DNA from: Linum tenue
Lineage: Eukaryota; Streptophyta; Magnoliopsida; Malpighiales; Linaceae
Assembly (NCBI GenBank): GCA_946122785.1
Contig: CAMGYJ010000011.1
Span: 43,116,513-43,180,512 of the forward strand
Direction of reading: 5' to 3'
DNA: 64,000 nucleotides
Part shown: positions 10,596-20,492 of the stretch, one piece after another
Layout: each line of letters opens with the position of its first letter
Position numbering within the stretch: the stretch's first letter is position 1
Translations under genes and position numbers: made by a program
Notes under the pieces: generated by a model
Seen by the model: the letters and a program-made list of their open reading frames with translations, nothing else
Told to the model about the DNA's origin: nothing
The model's database searches: none

Positions 10596-11981
10596 TGATA
10601 GCATCGTATTTGCACGTGTTTTCACTCTGGTTTCCTGTCCATTTTGGCTCGAATTGATTGTTCCTTGGCCTATTTTACGCTAGGTTGTGTTGTTTTGTCG
10701 TATTTCAGGTCCTAGCAAGTAAAGAGGTGCATAGGCGCAAGTTTCGGGTCATTTGGAGGTCAATTGGCGAGTCACAGAGAGAATTACGGGCAGCCCCTGC
10801 CAAATTACGGCCGTAATTGGCCAGGGCATGCCCGTAATTAAATGGCCGAGCCTTCTCCCCAGAATTCCCTCTCGGTGGTAAAATTACGGGCAAGATCCCA
10901 AGAATTACGGCCGTAATTCGCAAATTACTGGCGGTAATTTGTAAATTACGGGCGTATCTCCTCCCCCTGCAGCCTAAGTGAAACGTGCGTTTTGGTGCGA
11001 ATTACGGGCAGGACATGATTACGGCCATAATTTTGCCCGTAATTCGCCCAGAGTCGGGTTTTTGGAGGCAGATTCGAGCCAAGGAAGAGGAATTCGATTT
11101 TCTGGGCAAAAATAGAGTTTTAGAGAGAGAAAGAGCGAAGAACAAACCCTAGGAGCTATTTTGGAGTGGATTTCTCATCATTGAAGCCCAGATTGCGTCC
11201 CTAGGAGTGAAGATTGACATCCCAGAGCAGATTTTCCTCATCTTTATGAGTATGACTACTCTGATTTCTGTTTTCCTTTCTCTCTCTATGGAGTAGAACC
11301 TTTCTCTCACTTGGGTATGAAGAACCCTAGTTCCTTGTGTTAGGGAATCGATTGTAATGACTTGGGATGCTATTATTGTTTGATTTTAATCGAATGATGC
11401 ATGTTTATTGAATTGATTGGAGTCTGATCAGCTTTTCTCAATTTCTGCTGCAACCTGAGATAGATAGAATCTGATTAGGTTGTTAGAGCTTCTTCATTCG
11501 ATAGTAGGAGATTGGCTATACGAGAGTTAGCCAGTTTACTGCTTTGTACTGGAACTCAATTCCAGTAGTGGAGTTCTGTGTTCATAGCCTCAGCTTTCTA
11601 TCCCGGTGAAGACTAGTCGTCTGCCGGGTAGTTAGACTGAGAGGGCTTGGTCAGCTTAAGAGATTCCAAGCTACTGTCGGATCTTCCGCAGTCTAATCAA
11701 CAGTAAATCAACCCAGGGAATTACAATTGAACCTAACTAAGGGGCTAGGGGGACTCATTCCCGAGTGACTCTTACCTGCTTTAGAAAACCGAACAGTTTA
11801 CTGCTTTCTTACTGCTTTTGCTTTTAAACAACAATCACTCGAACTAGTTTGCTAGATAATAGAGAATCACGGAGTAAGCAGTAGATCTAGACCCCGGGTT
11901 GATAATATAACTTGCCTGTTACTGCATTCCCGGACTGCGATTACACTTGGTCGCAGTTTGGTGTTGTGTTTTGGCGTGTCA
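10596..11981 (+). repeat. Complete 3' LTR of the Athila-type element (1386 bp)
   Basis: Opens TGATAGCATCG and closes GTGTCA, the standard TG...CA ends. Its last 438 bp equal the window's first 438 bp. It contains the second set of palindrome units (10782-11044) and no ORF of note. Confidence 0.92.
10782..11044 (+). repeat. Three nested inverted-repeat units inside the LTR
   Basis: Units at 10782-10839, 10882-10950 and 11000-11044, with the same arms (AATTACGGGCA, TGCCCGTAATT) and the core AATTACGGCCGTAATT exact at 10803-10818 and 10903-10918 and degenerate in the third. Spacer bases differ from the internal set, so only the arms and core are shared. A purine-rich run (AGAGAGAGAAAGAGCG, near 11120) follows. 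Confidence 0.9.
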
Positions 11982-14318
11982 GGAGCTCTCGCAGCCTATA
12001 TCCCCGTCCCGCGGATTTCGCTAGGGAGACCCTCTTTCCCCGTATCTCCTTTGCATGGAGCGGTTATCTCATAGAATAGATGTTGCAGTGAGCGATGGCC
12101 TTTGGAGCCTGTGAGGCTATCACCGAATGGTCCCCCTCTACCCATCTTTTCTTTGCAGATGATCTGTGTTGTTCGCTGAGGCAGAGTCCCGCCAAATTAA
12201 GATAATAAAACAGTGCTTAGATGACTTATGTTCTAGTTCTGGGCAAAGGGTCAGCTTCAGCAAATCTATCCTATACGTCTCTCCTAACATTGCCAGGAGG
12301 AAAGCATCTCGCCTTAGTCAGCTGGCGGGTATTCCTCTGAAACCAACCTTGGGGAGATACCTTGGTATTCAGGCAATCCATGAGAGAGTGACGAAGGATA
12401 GATACCAGTCTCTGTTGCTCCCGTATTCAGAAACGAATGGCCCCGTGGAAAGCTAAAGCGTTTGTCTTTTGATGCTCGCCTTACCTTAACCTAGTCTGTC
12501 TCTGTCGCTTTGCCTGTTTATATATGCAGACAGAGCTTCCTCCGGACAGCGTCTGCAAGTCGATAGACAAGCTCAACAGAGATTTTATTTGGGGGGACGA
12601 GGAGGACAAGGCTAGGATGAACCTGGTTTCCTGGGACAAGATGGACGATGCCGAAGAGCCAGGGTGGAGTGGGTATCCGGCCTACTCGGGAGGCAAATTT
12701 GGCTATGCTAGCAAAGTGTGGATGGAGTCTCCCTCTAAGACAAAGACAGCCTCTAGACCCAGCTAATTGCGAGCAAAATACGGACGTGACCGCCAGGGCC
12801 TCGACATGATCCGCCCCCGTCAGGGAAGTTCCTTCACCTGGGCTAGCATGTCCAAAGTTTCTAGTCTTCTTAAGAAAGGTTGTGCGTGGAATATTAAAAA
12901 TGGTAGGAACACTCACTTCTGGCGTGACTGTTAGGTTTCGCAGGTTCCTCTATGAGAGCTGACAGTTAGCAATATTCCGCACGAGCTGGAGGAGTCAAGG
13001 TAGCAGAGATGGTCAAATGTGATGGTTGCTGGGACACAGAGCGGTTTGCCAACTGTTGCTGCCTGAGACTGTGCAGAAGATCCTCAGTATCACGGGGACA
13101 GGGACACGCAGGAGGAGGATAGCTTTTTTGGTCGGTACTGCTGATGGGAATTTTCCACCAAATCAGCCTATAATCTCATCACTCAACGATCGCCTGATCA
13201 GGATGAGAAAGTGTGGAAGAGTATTTGGAGACTCCCGACACCAGAGAGGATCAGAGGGTTTATGTGGCAAGTCTACCGGGATAAGCTAGCCACCAATGCG
13301 CTTTGCTACTCCAGAAAAGTTGCGGATAATCCCTTTTGCATTAGGTGTACCGGTCAGCTAGAGACCATTCTTCACATAATCAGAGATTGTCCGCCGGCGC
13401 TGTTCTTCTGGTCATGCCACGTCCCCAACGAACTCCAGTAAGCCTTCTTCACCTCCTCACTTCATGAGTGGTTGCGCTCAAATTTATGAGCGGCGCCTCA
13501 ACGGGATCCAGAGTGGGATGGTCGGGTTTCTTAGCATCGCGGCCTAGCTGTTATGGAAAAATCGCAACACAGCCATGTTTCATGGTATTGAAGCGGCCCT
13601 GATCCCCTACATTAGAGCACTCGATCTTATCCAAAGCTAAACTTTGGAGTGACTATTGGAACTCTCCGTCGCCTCTACCGGATAACAGAGCTCGCCCTCG
13701 CCTCGAATTTTGGCGAATGTCGGATGGACTCCACCAGCACAGGGTTGGATTCTCTCAATATCGACGGAGCTTCGGCGGGCAACCCCTGTCGGCGGGGCTG
13801 GCAGGGTGCTGCGAGACAACACGGGCAGATGGCTTGGAGGCTTTGTGACGAACCTAGGGACAACGAATGCCGCTCTTGCGGAGCTTTGGGCTTCAATCAT
13901 GGCATCGACGTGGCCTAGAATGGAGGCCACCAAGCGGTGGCTATTTCCTCAGATTCTCAGCTGGCCATCCATCTTATTGAAAGCAGGTTCTGATCCGATT
14001 CACCGTATGCTACTCTCTCTCGGTTATCCATAGAAAGCTGAGTCGTGATTGGCTGGTTCGCATCACTCATACATATCGAGAAGGGAATAGAGTCGTAGAC
14101 TAGCTCTCGAAGCACAGTCTCGTCTATCCCTACGGTATGCATGAGCTTGCGGACCTACCGATTGGACTGGCCCCGATTCTCAGAGATGATATGATAGGAG
14201 TTAATCTTGAACGCCGGATTGTGGCGCCCACCTCTCCCCCGCTGTAATCTTCCCCTGAACCTTTTTTCTGCTTGCTCGGCCTCGGCCTCCCTTCAATGCA
14301 AAAAAAATAAAAAAAGAT
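11982..14318 (+). pseudogene. Old L1-type LINE, C-terminal half of ORF2, split by the Athila insertion
   Basis: Translated pieces in shifting frames give RT block GDPLSPYL (about 12025, after an in-frame TAG at 12022), the catalytic FADD (12152-12163), KSILYVSPN, a zf-RVT segment with WxxxxDKLATNA and C-x2-C...H-x4-C (13215-13420), and a C-terminal RNase H with NIDGAS (about 13757). Many frameshifts and stops make it dead. An A-rich tail (14300-14318) marks the LINE 3' end. The coding sequence begins mid-motif at the Athila border, so the 5' half must lie left of the Athila element. Confidence 0.85.
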
Positions 14319-14329
14319 AATTCTTTAAA

Positions 14330-14810
14330 CCATGGAATATAATTCATCAAAATCGTCCAAACTAATACAACAACCAAATTAACCAAACTAAAATTTAATC
14401 GTTTGGTTAATTGGTTAACAAAAAAAATCACATTATCATCAAGTGAGAAAAAATGGTTAGTGCATCAATTCACAATTCATATAATAAATAACACATAACA
14501 ATCACACATAATTATAGCTAACCCTTAACATAAATACATGTAACATACAATTACCTCCATTAACATAAATACAATTATCTTACATTTCACTCGAGTGGTT
14601 ATGCAAAGTATTAAGTATGTGTATATAATATATATTAGATATATGGTTAATTTGGTTTGATTGGTTATGAGTGCCTGAAACCAAACCAAACCACCTTAAC
14701 CAAAAAAGCTAAGAAATTTAACCAAACCAAACTAATTATCCAAATTAACCAAAACAAATTATCCAAACACTACCGGTTAAAACGGTAACCACACCGTTTG
14801 AACACCCCTA
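14330..14810. mobile_element. Probable right half of a hAT-like element
   Basis: AT-rich sequence full of GGTTAA/TTAACC and AACCAAAC motifs that ends AACACCCCTA, resembling the CCCTA terminus of the proven hAT elements nearby. No left end is visible; it may have been cut by the LINE insertion. No target duplication can be shown. Confidence 0.35.
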
Positions 14811-15300
14811 GTATTTAGTTGCAAAACCCTTAATTTGTTTCTCTTTTTTACTGTTAGTATGTACACATCGATTTGAAAAATGAGACAAGAAAGTGAAGCA
14901 ATTCATGGATCCATGAAATATCGATTAATGTGGAGTATTGAGAAATGTGTTTAAAAGATGGAGGGAGAGTTTCGCTCTACCGTTACATCATGAAAAATTT
15001 GATTTCAGAACCTGATCAATATAAGTTGTTATTTTCAAAACGGTGACCTCCAGTTTTTCTGGTTTCTTAGCTAATTGTTGATTATTGTACTGTTTCAAAC
15101 AATTAATGAAATAATACAGGTTTATTTTAAAAATATATGTATATATATTAGTTATTTTATCAGCAATTTTTGCTTGGGTGGGTCTGGATACATGAGCCCA
15201 TTGTTTGATGGACAAGTCCAATTACCAAATGAGGCCAAGCCTAGTCCTAGACAATTGTGTAGGTTAAGTTGAAGCCCAATGCCACCCAATCCAACACATG
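14811..15300. other. Intergenic, no feature seen
   Basis: AT-rich, with short alternating TA runs near 15135-15150. No ORF or repeat end is supportable. Confidence 0.5.
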
Positions 15301-15308
15301 CATGCAAC

Positions 15309-16063
15309 TAGGGATGGCAATCAAACTCATGGCCACGGGTATCCGACCGCCCCCGATCTAGTCAACGCGGGGAATTCCCGCTTTGACCGGGTATGGGGCG
15401 GGTATGGGTAAAACCCGCAAAAAGTTTGATGGGTATGGGGCGGGTATGGTTTTAGCCTCCCCGCCCCATACCCATCCCCATACCCGCCTCACCAAGATAA
15501 TTTCTTCATATATTAAAAAAATATGTGCATAAAATTAAAATCTATCAATGATGATGATGATAACTTGAGAAAATAAATAGCAGAAATGCAATTGAGTGAG
15601 CACCTTAATCAAAATCTAATTCATTTCTCTCAATTCTCATTTCACTCTTTCACTTTCCCCCTTGCCAACAAGATTATGTTAGTTAATTATTATTTAGTAG
15701 ATGTATCAGAGTTAGAACATAATAATTTGAAAAATATTATACTCTATATTATGTATTAATGGATATTTTAGGATCATAATCTTTGAACCATATTAAAAAA
15801 ATGACCATGTTTTGTTGACTTCATGATATAATATGTTCGTTTAGAGTTATAATTAGAACTTTTCTTGTAAGTTTTAGGTATAATAATGTTGGATGTACGG
15901 GTATGGGTATTACCCATGGGTACCCGAAACCCACGGATATGGGGATGGGTTTGTAAAACATTCCACGCATGGGTATGGGGCGGGTATGAGTTTGGATATT
16001 TGAAGATGGGTATGAGGATGGTTTAAGCAAACCCGCCCCAAACCCGCCCCATTGCCATCCCTA
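15309..16063. mobile_element. Non-autonomous hAT element 1 (755 bp)
   Basis: Perfect 13-bp terminal inverted repeats TAGGGATGGCAAT/ATTGCCATCCCTA, flanked by the exact 8-bp duplication CATGCAAC (15301-15308, 16064-16071). An 8-bp duplication is the hAT hallmark. Both ends carry repeated CGGGTAT and ATACCCG motifs. No transposase. Confidence 0.93.
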
Positions 16064-16071
16064 CATGCAAC

Positions 16072-17002
16072 CATGCCGAAAGCCAGCTCCGTGCCTTCTG
16101 GAGGGACCCCGATCAATGACGAATACTATGAATCTTTTCAACAATGTCCAACCTTTTTAAACTAGTTGCAATAATAATAGTACAAAGTTGGCTAGTTAGG
16201 ATGCATCATGCATGCTTATATTATATACAGATATATACGCAATAACCACGTGAATGTAATTGTAATGGTGGCCATACCTTAAAATATATCAACATAAGAC
16301 GATTCCTAATTAGTTAGCTAATAACGTCCAAATGAAAAGGCCGAAAGCCTAACATTCTCGCCATTCTGGCCACCGGCCGGCGCCATTCACTCACACACCA
16401 TTTGTTTAGCTAATATATATATATTTCTGATGATATGATTATTATCAGGTGCGAGCTCGAATAAAAGAGTGTCCTATTGTTTGTTTCGGATAACTCAGTG
16501 AGAATGAATTAAGCAGAAAAGATGGCTGGAAAAAAAGTAGAAGATAGAGGTAATAAGAAGTCGGGACAAAAACTCTCCTTCTTCTCAATGATCACATTAT
16601 TTTGAAATGCGAGAGGGGTTAATCTGCTAAGAAGAGGTGGCAAATAGATTGTATCCGTGGATTGGATTGATGTTTCTATGGATCAAGTAGATTGATCCAC
16701 GAATCCAAATGACATCCAAGTCTTGTACCAAAATATAAATTTTGAAAAATTTAGATACTAAAATGTCATAATAAAAAATTTGAGTTATCAAAATGTAATT
16801 TTCCAATGATATTATTCATATAAAAAATAAAACTTAGGTACCAAAATTTAAAATTTAAAAAGTATATGTACTAAAACATAATTTGCCATTTAAATAGATC
16901 AATCCATGAATCCACTATATCAATTGGATTTGGACCAAATGGATTGGATTAGTTGAATATTTAAGTGGAGGAGAATTCATATGCATTAGCAAAATACGCT
17001 TA
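16072..17002. other. Intergenic; short imperfect inverted repeats only
   Basis: GGATTGGATTGATG (about 16658) and ATCAATCC stretches near 16690 and 16900 pair with each other, and AAATTTTGGTACC-like words recur. No terminal repeats or target duplication could be fixed. Confidence 0.4.
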
Positions 17003-17410
17003 GGGGACGTATGGATATGTGTAACTCTGTAATGTATTTATAATTTTGGTACCAAAATTTATTTTTCTTACAATTTAATACCTAACATTTTAAAATTTTT
17101 ACAAAAAGGTCCAGATATTCTAGTGGTAAAATTATATTTTGGTACCTTTATATGTTTTGTCTCACGCTATAGTACCTAAACTTTTAAAATTTTACAAACG
17201 GGTACAATCTTTTGTTGGGAGAAATTTCAAATCACTAGTTGTTGAATGTATTTGAAGTTGACAAGTAATACACCAGACATGTATTTGGAAATCACCCAAT
17301 AAATTTGACACAAATTACCAAATGTAATTAATTAATATCCAAACAAATTATTTGAAATTTAAAAATTCAAATCACAAATACCAAATCCAAATTCTTAGAT
17401 CCAAACACGC

Positions 17411-18613
17411 TAGGGATGACAATATTACCCATACCCATGGGTATTTTACTATCCAATCCAATTGGATTGGGTATGGAATCCAAATAGATGTTAGATGGGT
17501 AGATATTGATGAGTTTGTACCCATACCCATTTACTTGGGTTGGGTTGGGTTTTTAACATATGGATTTGGATTTGTATCCATACCCAAATGCAAATTACAG
17601 TTTGGTACCTAAACTTAATAGTTATGCATATTTAGTACCTAAATTTTTTTTTTTTTTGCATATAAGTCCTCAAAATATCGATGAAAAATTAAAATTTTCG
17701 AGTTTTACAAATAGGTCCAATTTTTGTATGTGTAGTTAAAACACCCTCAAGTAAATGGATATCCATATCCAACCCATACCCATTTAGATAATATCCATAT
17801 CTAACCCAAACTCATATGCAAACCCCTAACCCATACACACATCACCCAAACCCAGTGGCGGATTCAGCAAATTTTCACAGGGGTGTCCTCTTAAAAATTA
17901 AATTAAATTAAATAATAAATTAAATAATTCGTATATTAAAAATATCATACTTGTATAAATTTTTTATTAAAATTCATGATGTGTTTTCATATTTTGAAAA
18001 AATAATATAAATAAACTCCTTGTCTGCACTGTTAAAAAAAATCTACATATCCTACTAGACAATACTTCACGAACTTATCACATATTCGATTTCTAACCTT
18101 GTTCTTAATGTAGCTCGAAGTAGAAAAGACTCTTTCAACACTTGCCATGTAACCATAAAATCAATTCAAAATTAAGGGTAGTGTGTACGTAGTTTAATTA
18201 TTAGGTACTGAAAATAGTTGGGGATAAAGAAATAGCGTTTTACTGTTGCATGATGTTTAAAATAGAATAACAAATGAGTAGCAACATAATTAGAATATGT
18301 TTGATAATAGTAGTGTCCTAGGTTGGAATAACACAGACTACCATTTATATTTTGTTAATCATAAGCAAACTATTATCGAGGGTAGGATAATCATTTTTTC
18401 AAAGGTTAGGGTGTCCCGGATTACCAATTATATTTTGTATACCCATACGAAACTATTATCGGAGGTTGGATAATCATTTTCCCAAATTTTAGGGGTGTCC
18501 CGAGACACCCCTAGAGGCCCATGTATCCGCCCCTGCCCAAACCCTACCCATAATAAATGGGTCTACTTGGGTTTGGGCAAAATTACCCATGGATGGATAA
18601 ATTGTCATCCCTA
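17411..18613. mobile_element. Non-autonomous hAT element 2 (1203 bp with nested insert)
   Basis: Perfect ends TAGGGATGACAAT/ATTGTCATCCCTA and exact duplication AAACACGC (17403-17410, 18614-18621). The ends are rich in TACCCAT/ATGGGTA rather than CGGGT. Without the nested element it is about 510 bp. Confidence 0.92.
17853..18535. mobile_element. hAT-like MITE of the CAGNGGCGGA type, copy 1 (683 bp)
   Basis: Ends CAGTGGCGGAT and ATCCGCCCCTG (one mismatch as inverted repeats), duplication CCCAAACC at 17845-17852 and 18536-18543. Inside are GGGGTGTCC and GAGACACCCC near the ends. It sits inside hAT element 2. Confidence 0.9.
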
Positions 18614-18663
18614 AAACACGCCCTTAGGGTTTGAGGAGGAGAGCTATTACTTATTAGTCTTCT

Positions 18664-18714
18664 AATAAATAAATAAATAAATAAATAAATAATCATATAT
18701 ATATATATATATAT
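18664..18714. repeat. Microsatellites (AAAT)n and (AT)n
   Basis: About seven AAAT units (18664-18692) followed by about ten AT units (18695-18714). Confidence 0.9.
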
Positions 18715-18837
18715 CTAGATAATAAATAAAAGCCGAATGATGAAAACTGTTGCTCCATTTCAAATTTCCTGCAACGAGAGTGATTATAGGAAGGACATTT
18801 TGGTCTTCACAATTGCTTATTTTCTTATTTATTTATT

Positions 18838-18925
18838 CATAAAAAAGGGATGCACTGGGATTTGAACCTTGGTCTCTTTAAAGGCAAGCAAGGATCACAA
18901 CCAATCACACTAAGTATATTTGTTG
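18838..18925 (-). mobile_element. tRNA-derived SINE-like fragment
   Basis: On the minus strand a pol III A-box-like TAGTGTGATTGG (18901-18912, one mismatch) lies 32 bases before a perfect B box GGTTCAAATCC (18858-18868), followed by a T-rich/AATA tail. Box spacing fits a tRNA-type promoter, but no complete cloverleaf or target duplication was found. Confidence 0.45.
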
Positions 18926-18929
18926 TATC

Positions 18930-19628
18930 TATTTAAATTCAAACATACACGAACCTAAATTATGAAAATCATATGACTTTTTTAACGATTAGTTGGCCAC
19001 TGAATCTCCCGTAAGTACTTATTTGGTGTTTTAATACTTTGATTATTTTAGTTGTAGTTTAATACTTAATTTAAATTTCTATCTATTTTATAAATATACA
19101 ATAACCCTAAAATTGCAGCCCAAATATCACTGGTTCGAATATTGCATATCGAATTGCAATATTAAACATGTAGAAGCAATATCGACTTCTTAAATTAATA
19201 TTAGTTTTCAGAATTACTATGGAGAAATTATATCTTTGTGCAAACTATATGAGACTGGTTCTTTTAATGTTTTAGTCGGGATAACCGCTACATTTTAAAC
19301 TTCTTCATAATCTGGCATGATTGGATCCAATGATCATTATACAAGATTGTGTTTAATAGGGTGGCTCATTTCACCACTTTTTGGCGTGTTAATGAATTTG
19401 TAGGACAATGACAGGTCTACATCTACACTCATCACAATCTACACATCATATAAATGTGAAATGTGAAATGAGAAAAGAGGGATTCCATTTCAAATTTGCT
19501 GCGTACAGAGCAATTTTTTAGGGGTAAATTTAGAAGATGCCAGTGCGGTCTGTCTGTTGAGCACGAAAGTAAAAAATATGTTTTCATTTAAACGGGCCCA
19601 AACTGTTATTTGGCCCACTAATCGTGCA
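18930..19628. other. Intergenic, no gene seen
   Basis: AT-rich. A CCATTTCAAATTT word occurs at about 18754 (just left of this stretch) and again at about 19485, perhaps old repeat ends. Nothing else can be supported. Confidence 0.4.
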
Positions 19629-19636
19629 CCCATCGC

Positions 19637-20484
19637 CAATGCAGTCAAATTCGGGATTTTGATCGTAAAATCGTAGGATTTTAGGAATTTACTTAGGGAT
19701 TCCGATCTTTATTTTACTATAAAATCGGTGGACCTTAAAATCGTTTAAAATCGGGACTAAAATCGTTAAAATCGTAAAATAGTACCGAAATCGGGATTTT
19801 GATCGTAAGAGAACAAAATAGGTGGTTTGAGCCAATTTAAAATAAGTATAACTGTTTCAGCGGAAAGGGCAATGAAATCTTCTCAGATATTTTTCTATTA
19901 GAAAAATATTCAAAAATAATAAAAATAACCAAATTAGGGTTCAGTTAATCTCTTTCCCTTCACCCCATTTAACTTATTGGTAAAACACCTGTCCTAATAT
20001 TGGAAGTATGTAAGAACTAACATCATTATTAACAAATTAATTTATTAATGAATATATTTGTACCAAGTCACTAACATTACTTATTTTATTGGAGTTCAAT
20101 TATTTTTAGTTTTAAATCATACTTAGTAGACGATGTCGAAATATTACTTTGAGTTAAACAACCTAGACATAACATGAAAATAAGAGCCAAACCCATGAAT
20201 TATATCCCTTCATCATGAATAATTTTGAGTTACACATTAAATAACAATTAAAATAGTGATTTTGGAACATTAATCTTGAGAATTATCTTATGAAAAAAAA
20301 AACTTCTGAATTATCATTTTAAATGCTACGTGTCTTTGTGATATTAATAATTTACCTTATTAATATTCTTATATGCTATGTTCTATATGGTCCTTAAAAT
20401 CCTACGATTTTACGATTCAATTATACGATTTTGATTTTACCCCAGTTTTCGATTTTAGGTAAAATCTCGATTTTAACTGCTTTG
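19637..20484. mobile_element. hAT-like element of the CAATGCAGTC type (848 bp)
   Basis: Ends CAATGCAGTCAAA and the complement of CAAAGCAGTTAAA (11 of 13), with the 8-bp duplication CCCATCGC at 19629-19636 and 20485-20492. Both flanks inside the ends are packed with AAAATCG/CGATTTT words. No coding capacity. A second terminus of this family is at 53361. Confidence 0.85.
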
Positions 20485-20492
20485 CCCATCGC

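Larger units (their letters stand above)
1..11981 (+). mobile_element. Athila-type Ty3/gypsy LTR retrotransposon (left end outside window)
   Basis: Bases 1-438 recur at 11544-11981 and I found no difference by eye, so this is one element bounded by LTRs. Order: 5' LTR (partial), tRNA-Asp primer site, gag-protease ORF, RT-RNaseH-integrase ORF, long spacer, third ORF of the ATHILA family, long 3' noncoding part, polypurine tract, complete 3' LTR. RT before integrase is the Ty3/gypsy order, and the third ORF plus the Asp-type primer site point to the Athila lineage. Identical LTR stretches and three long ORFs mean a recent insertion. The 5 bases after the element, GGAGC, should be the target duplication; its partner lies left of the window. 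The insertion splits a LINE reverse transcriptase. Confidence 0.93.
17003..18623. mobile_element. Tourist/PIF-Harbinger-like MITE, outer shell of a three-level nest
   Basis: Flanked by TTA on both sides (17000-17002, 18624-18626), the PIF/Harbinger duplication. The ends GGGGACGTATGGAT and ATCCAAACACGCCC are imperfect inverted repeats (about 10 of 14). Its own DNA is 17003-17410 plus the last bases; the rest is a hAT element inserted in its right terminal repeat. Confidence 0.65.

Noticed and set aside
16640..16960. Possible MITE with AGAGGTGGCAAAT and TTTGCCATTT
   Set aside because: The words do not sit at symmetrical ends and no target duplication flanks them.
18840..18925. Functional tRNA gene on the minus strand
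   Set aside because: Boxes are present but acceptor and anticodon stems do not form a cloverleaf by eye.
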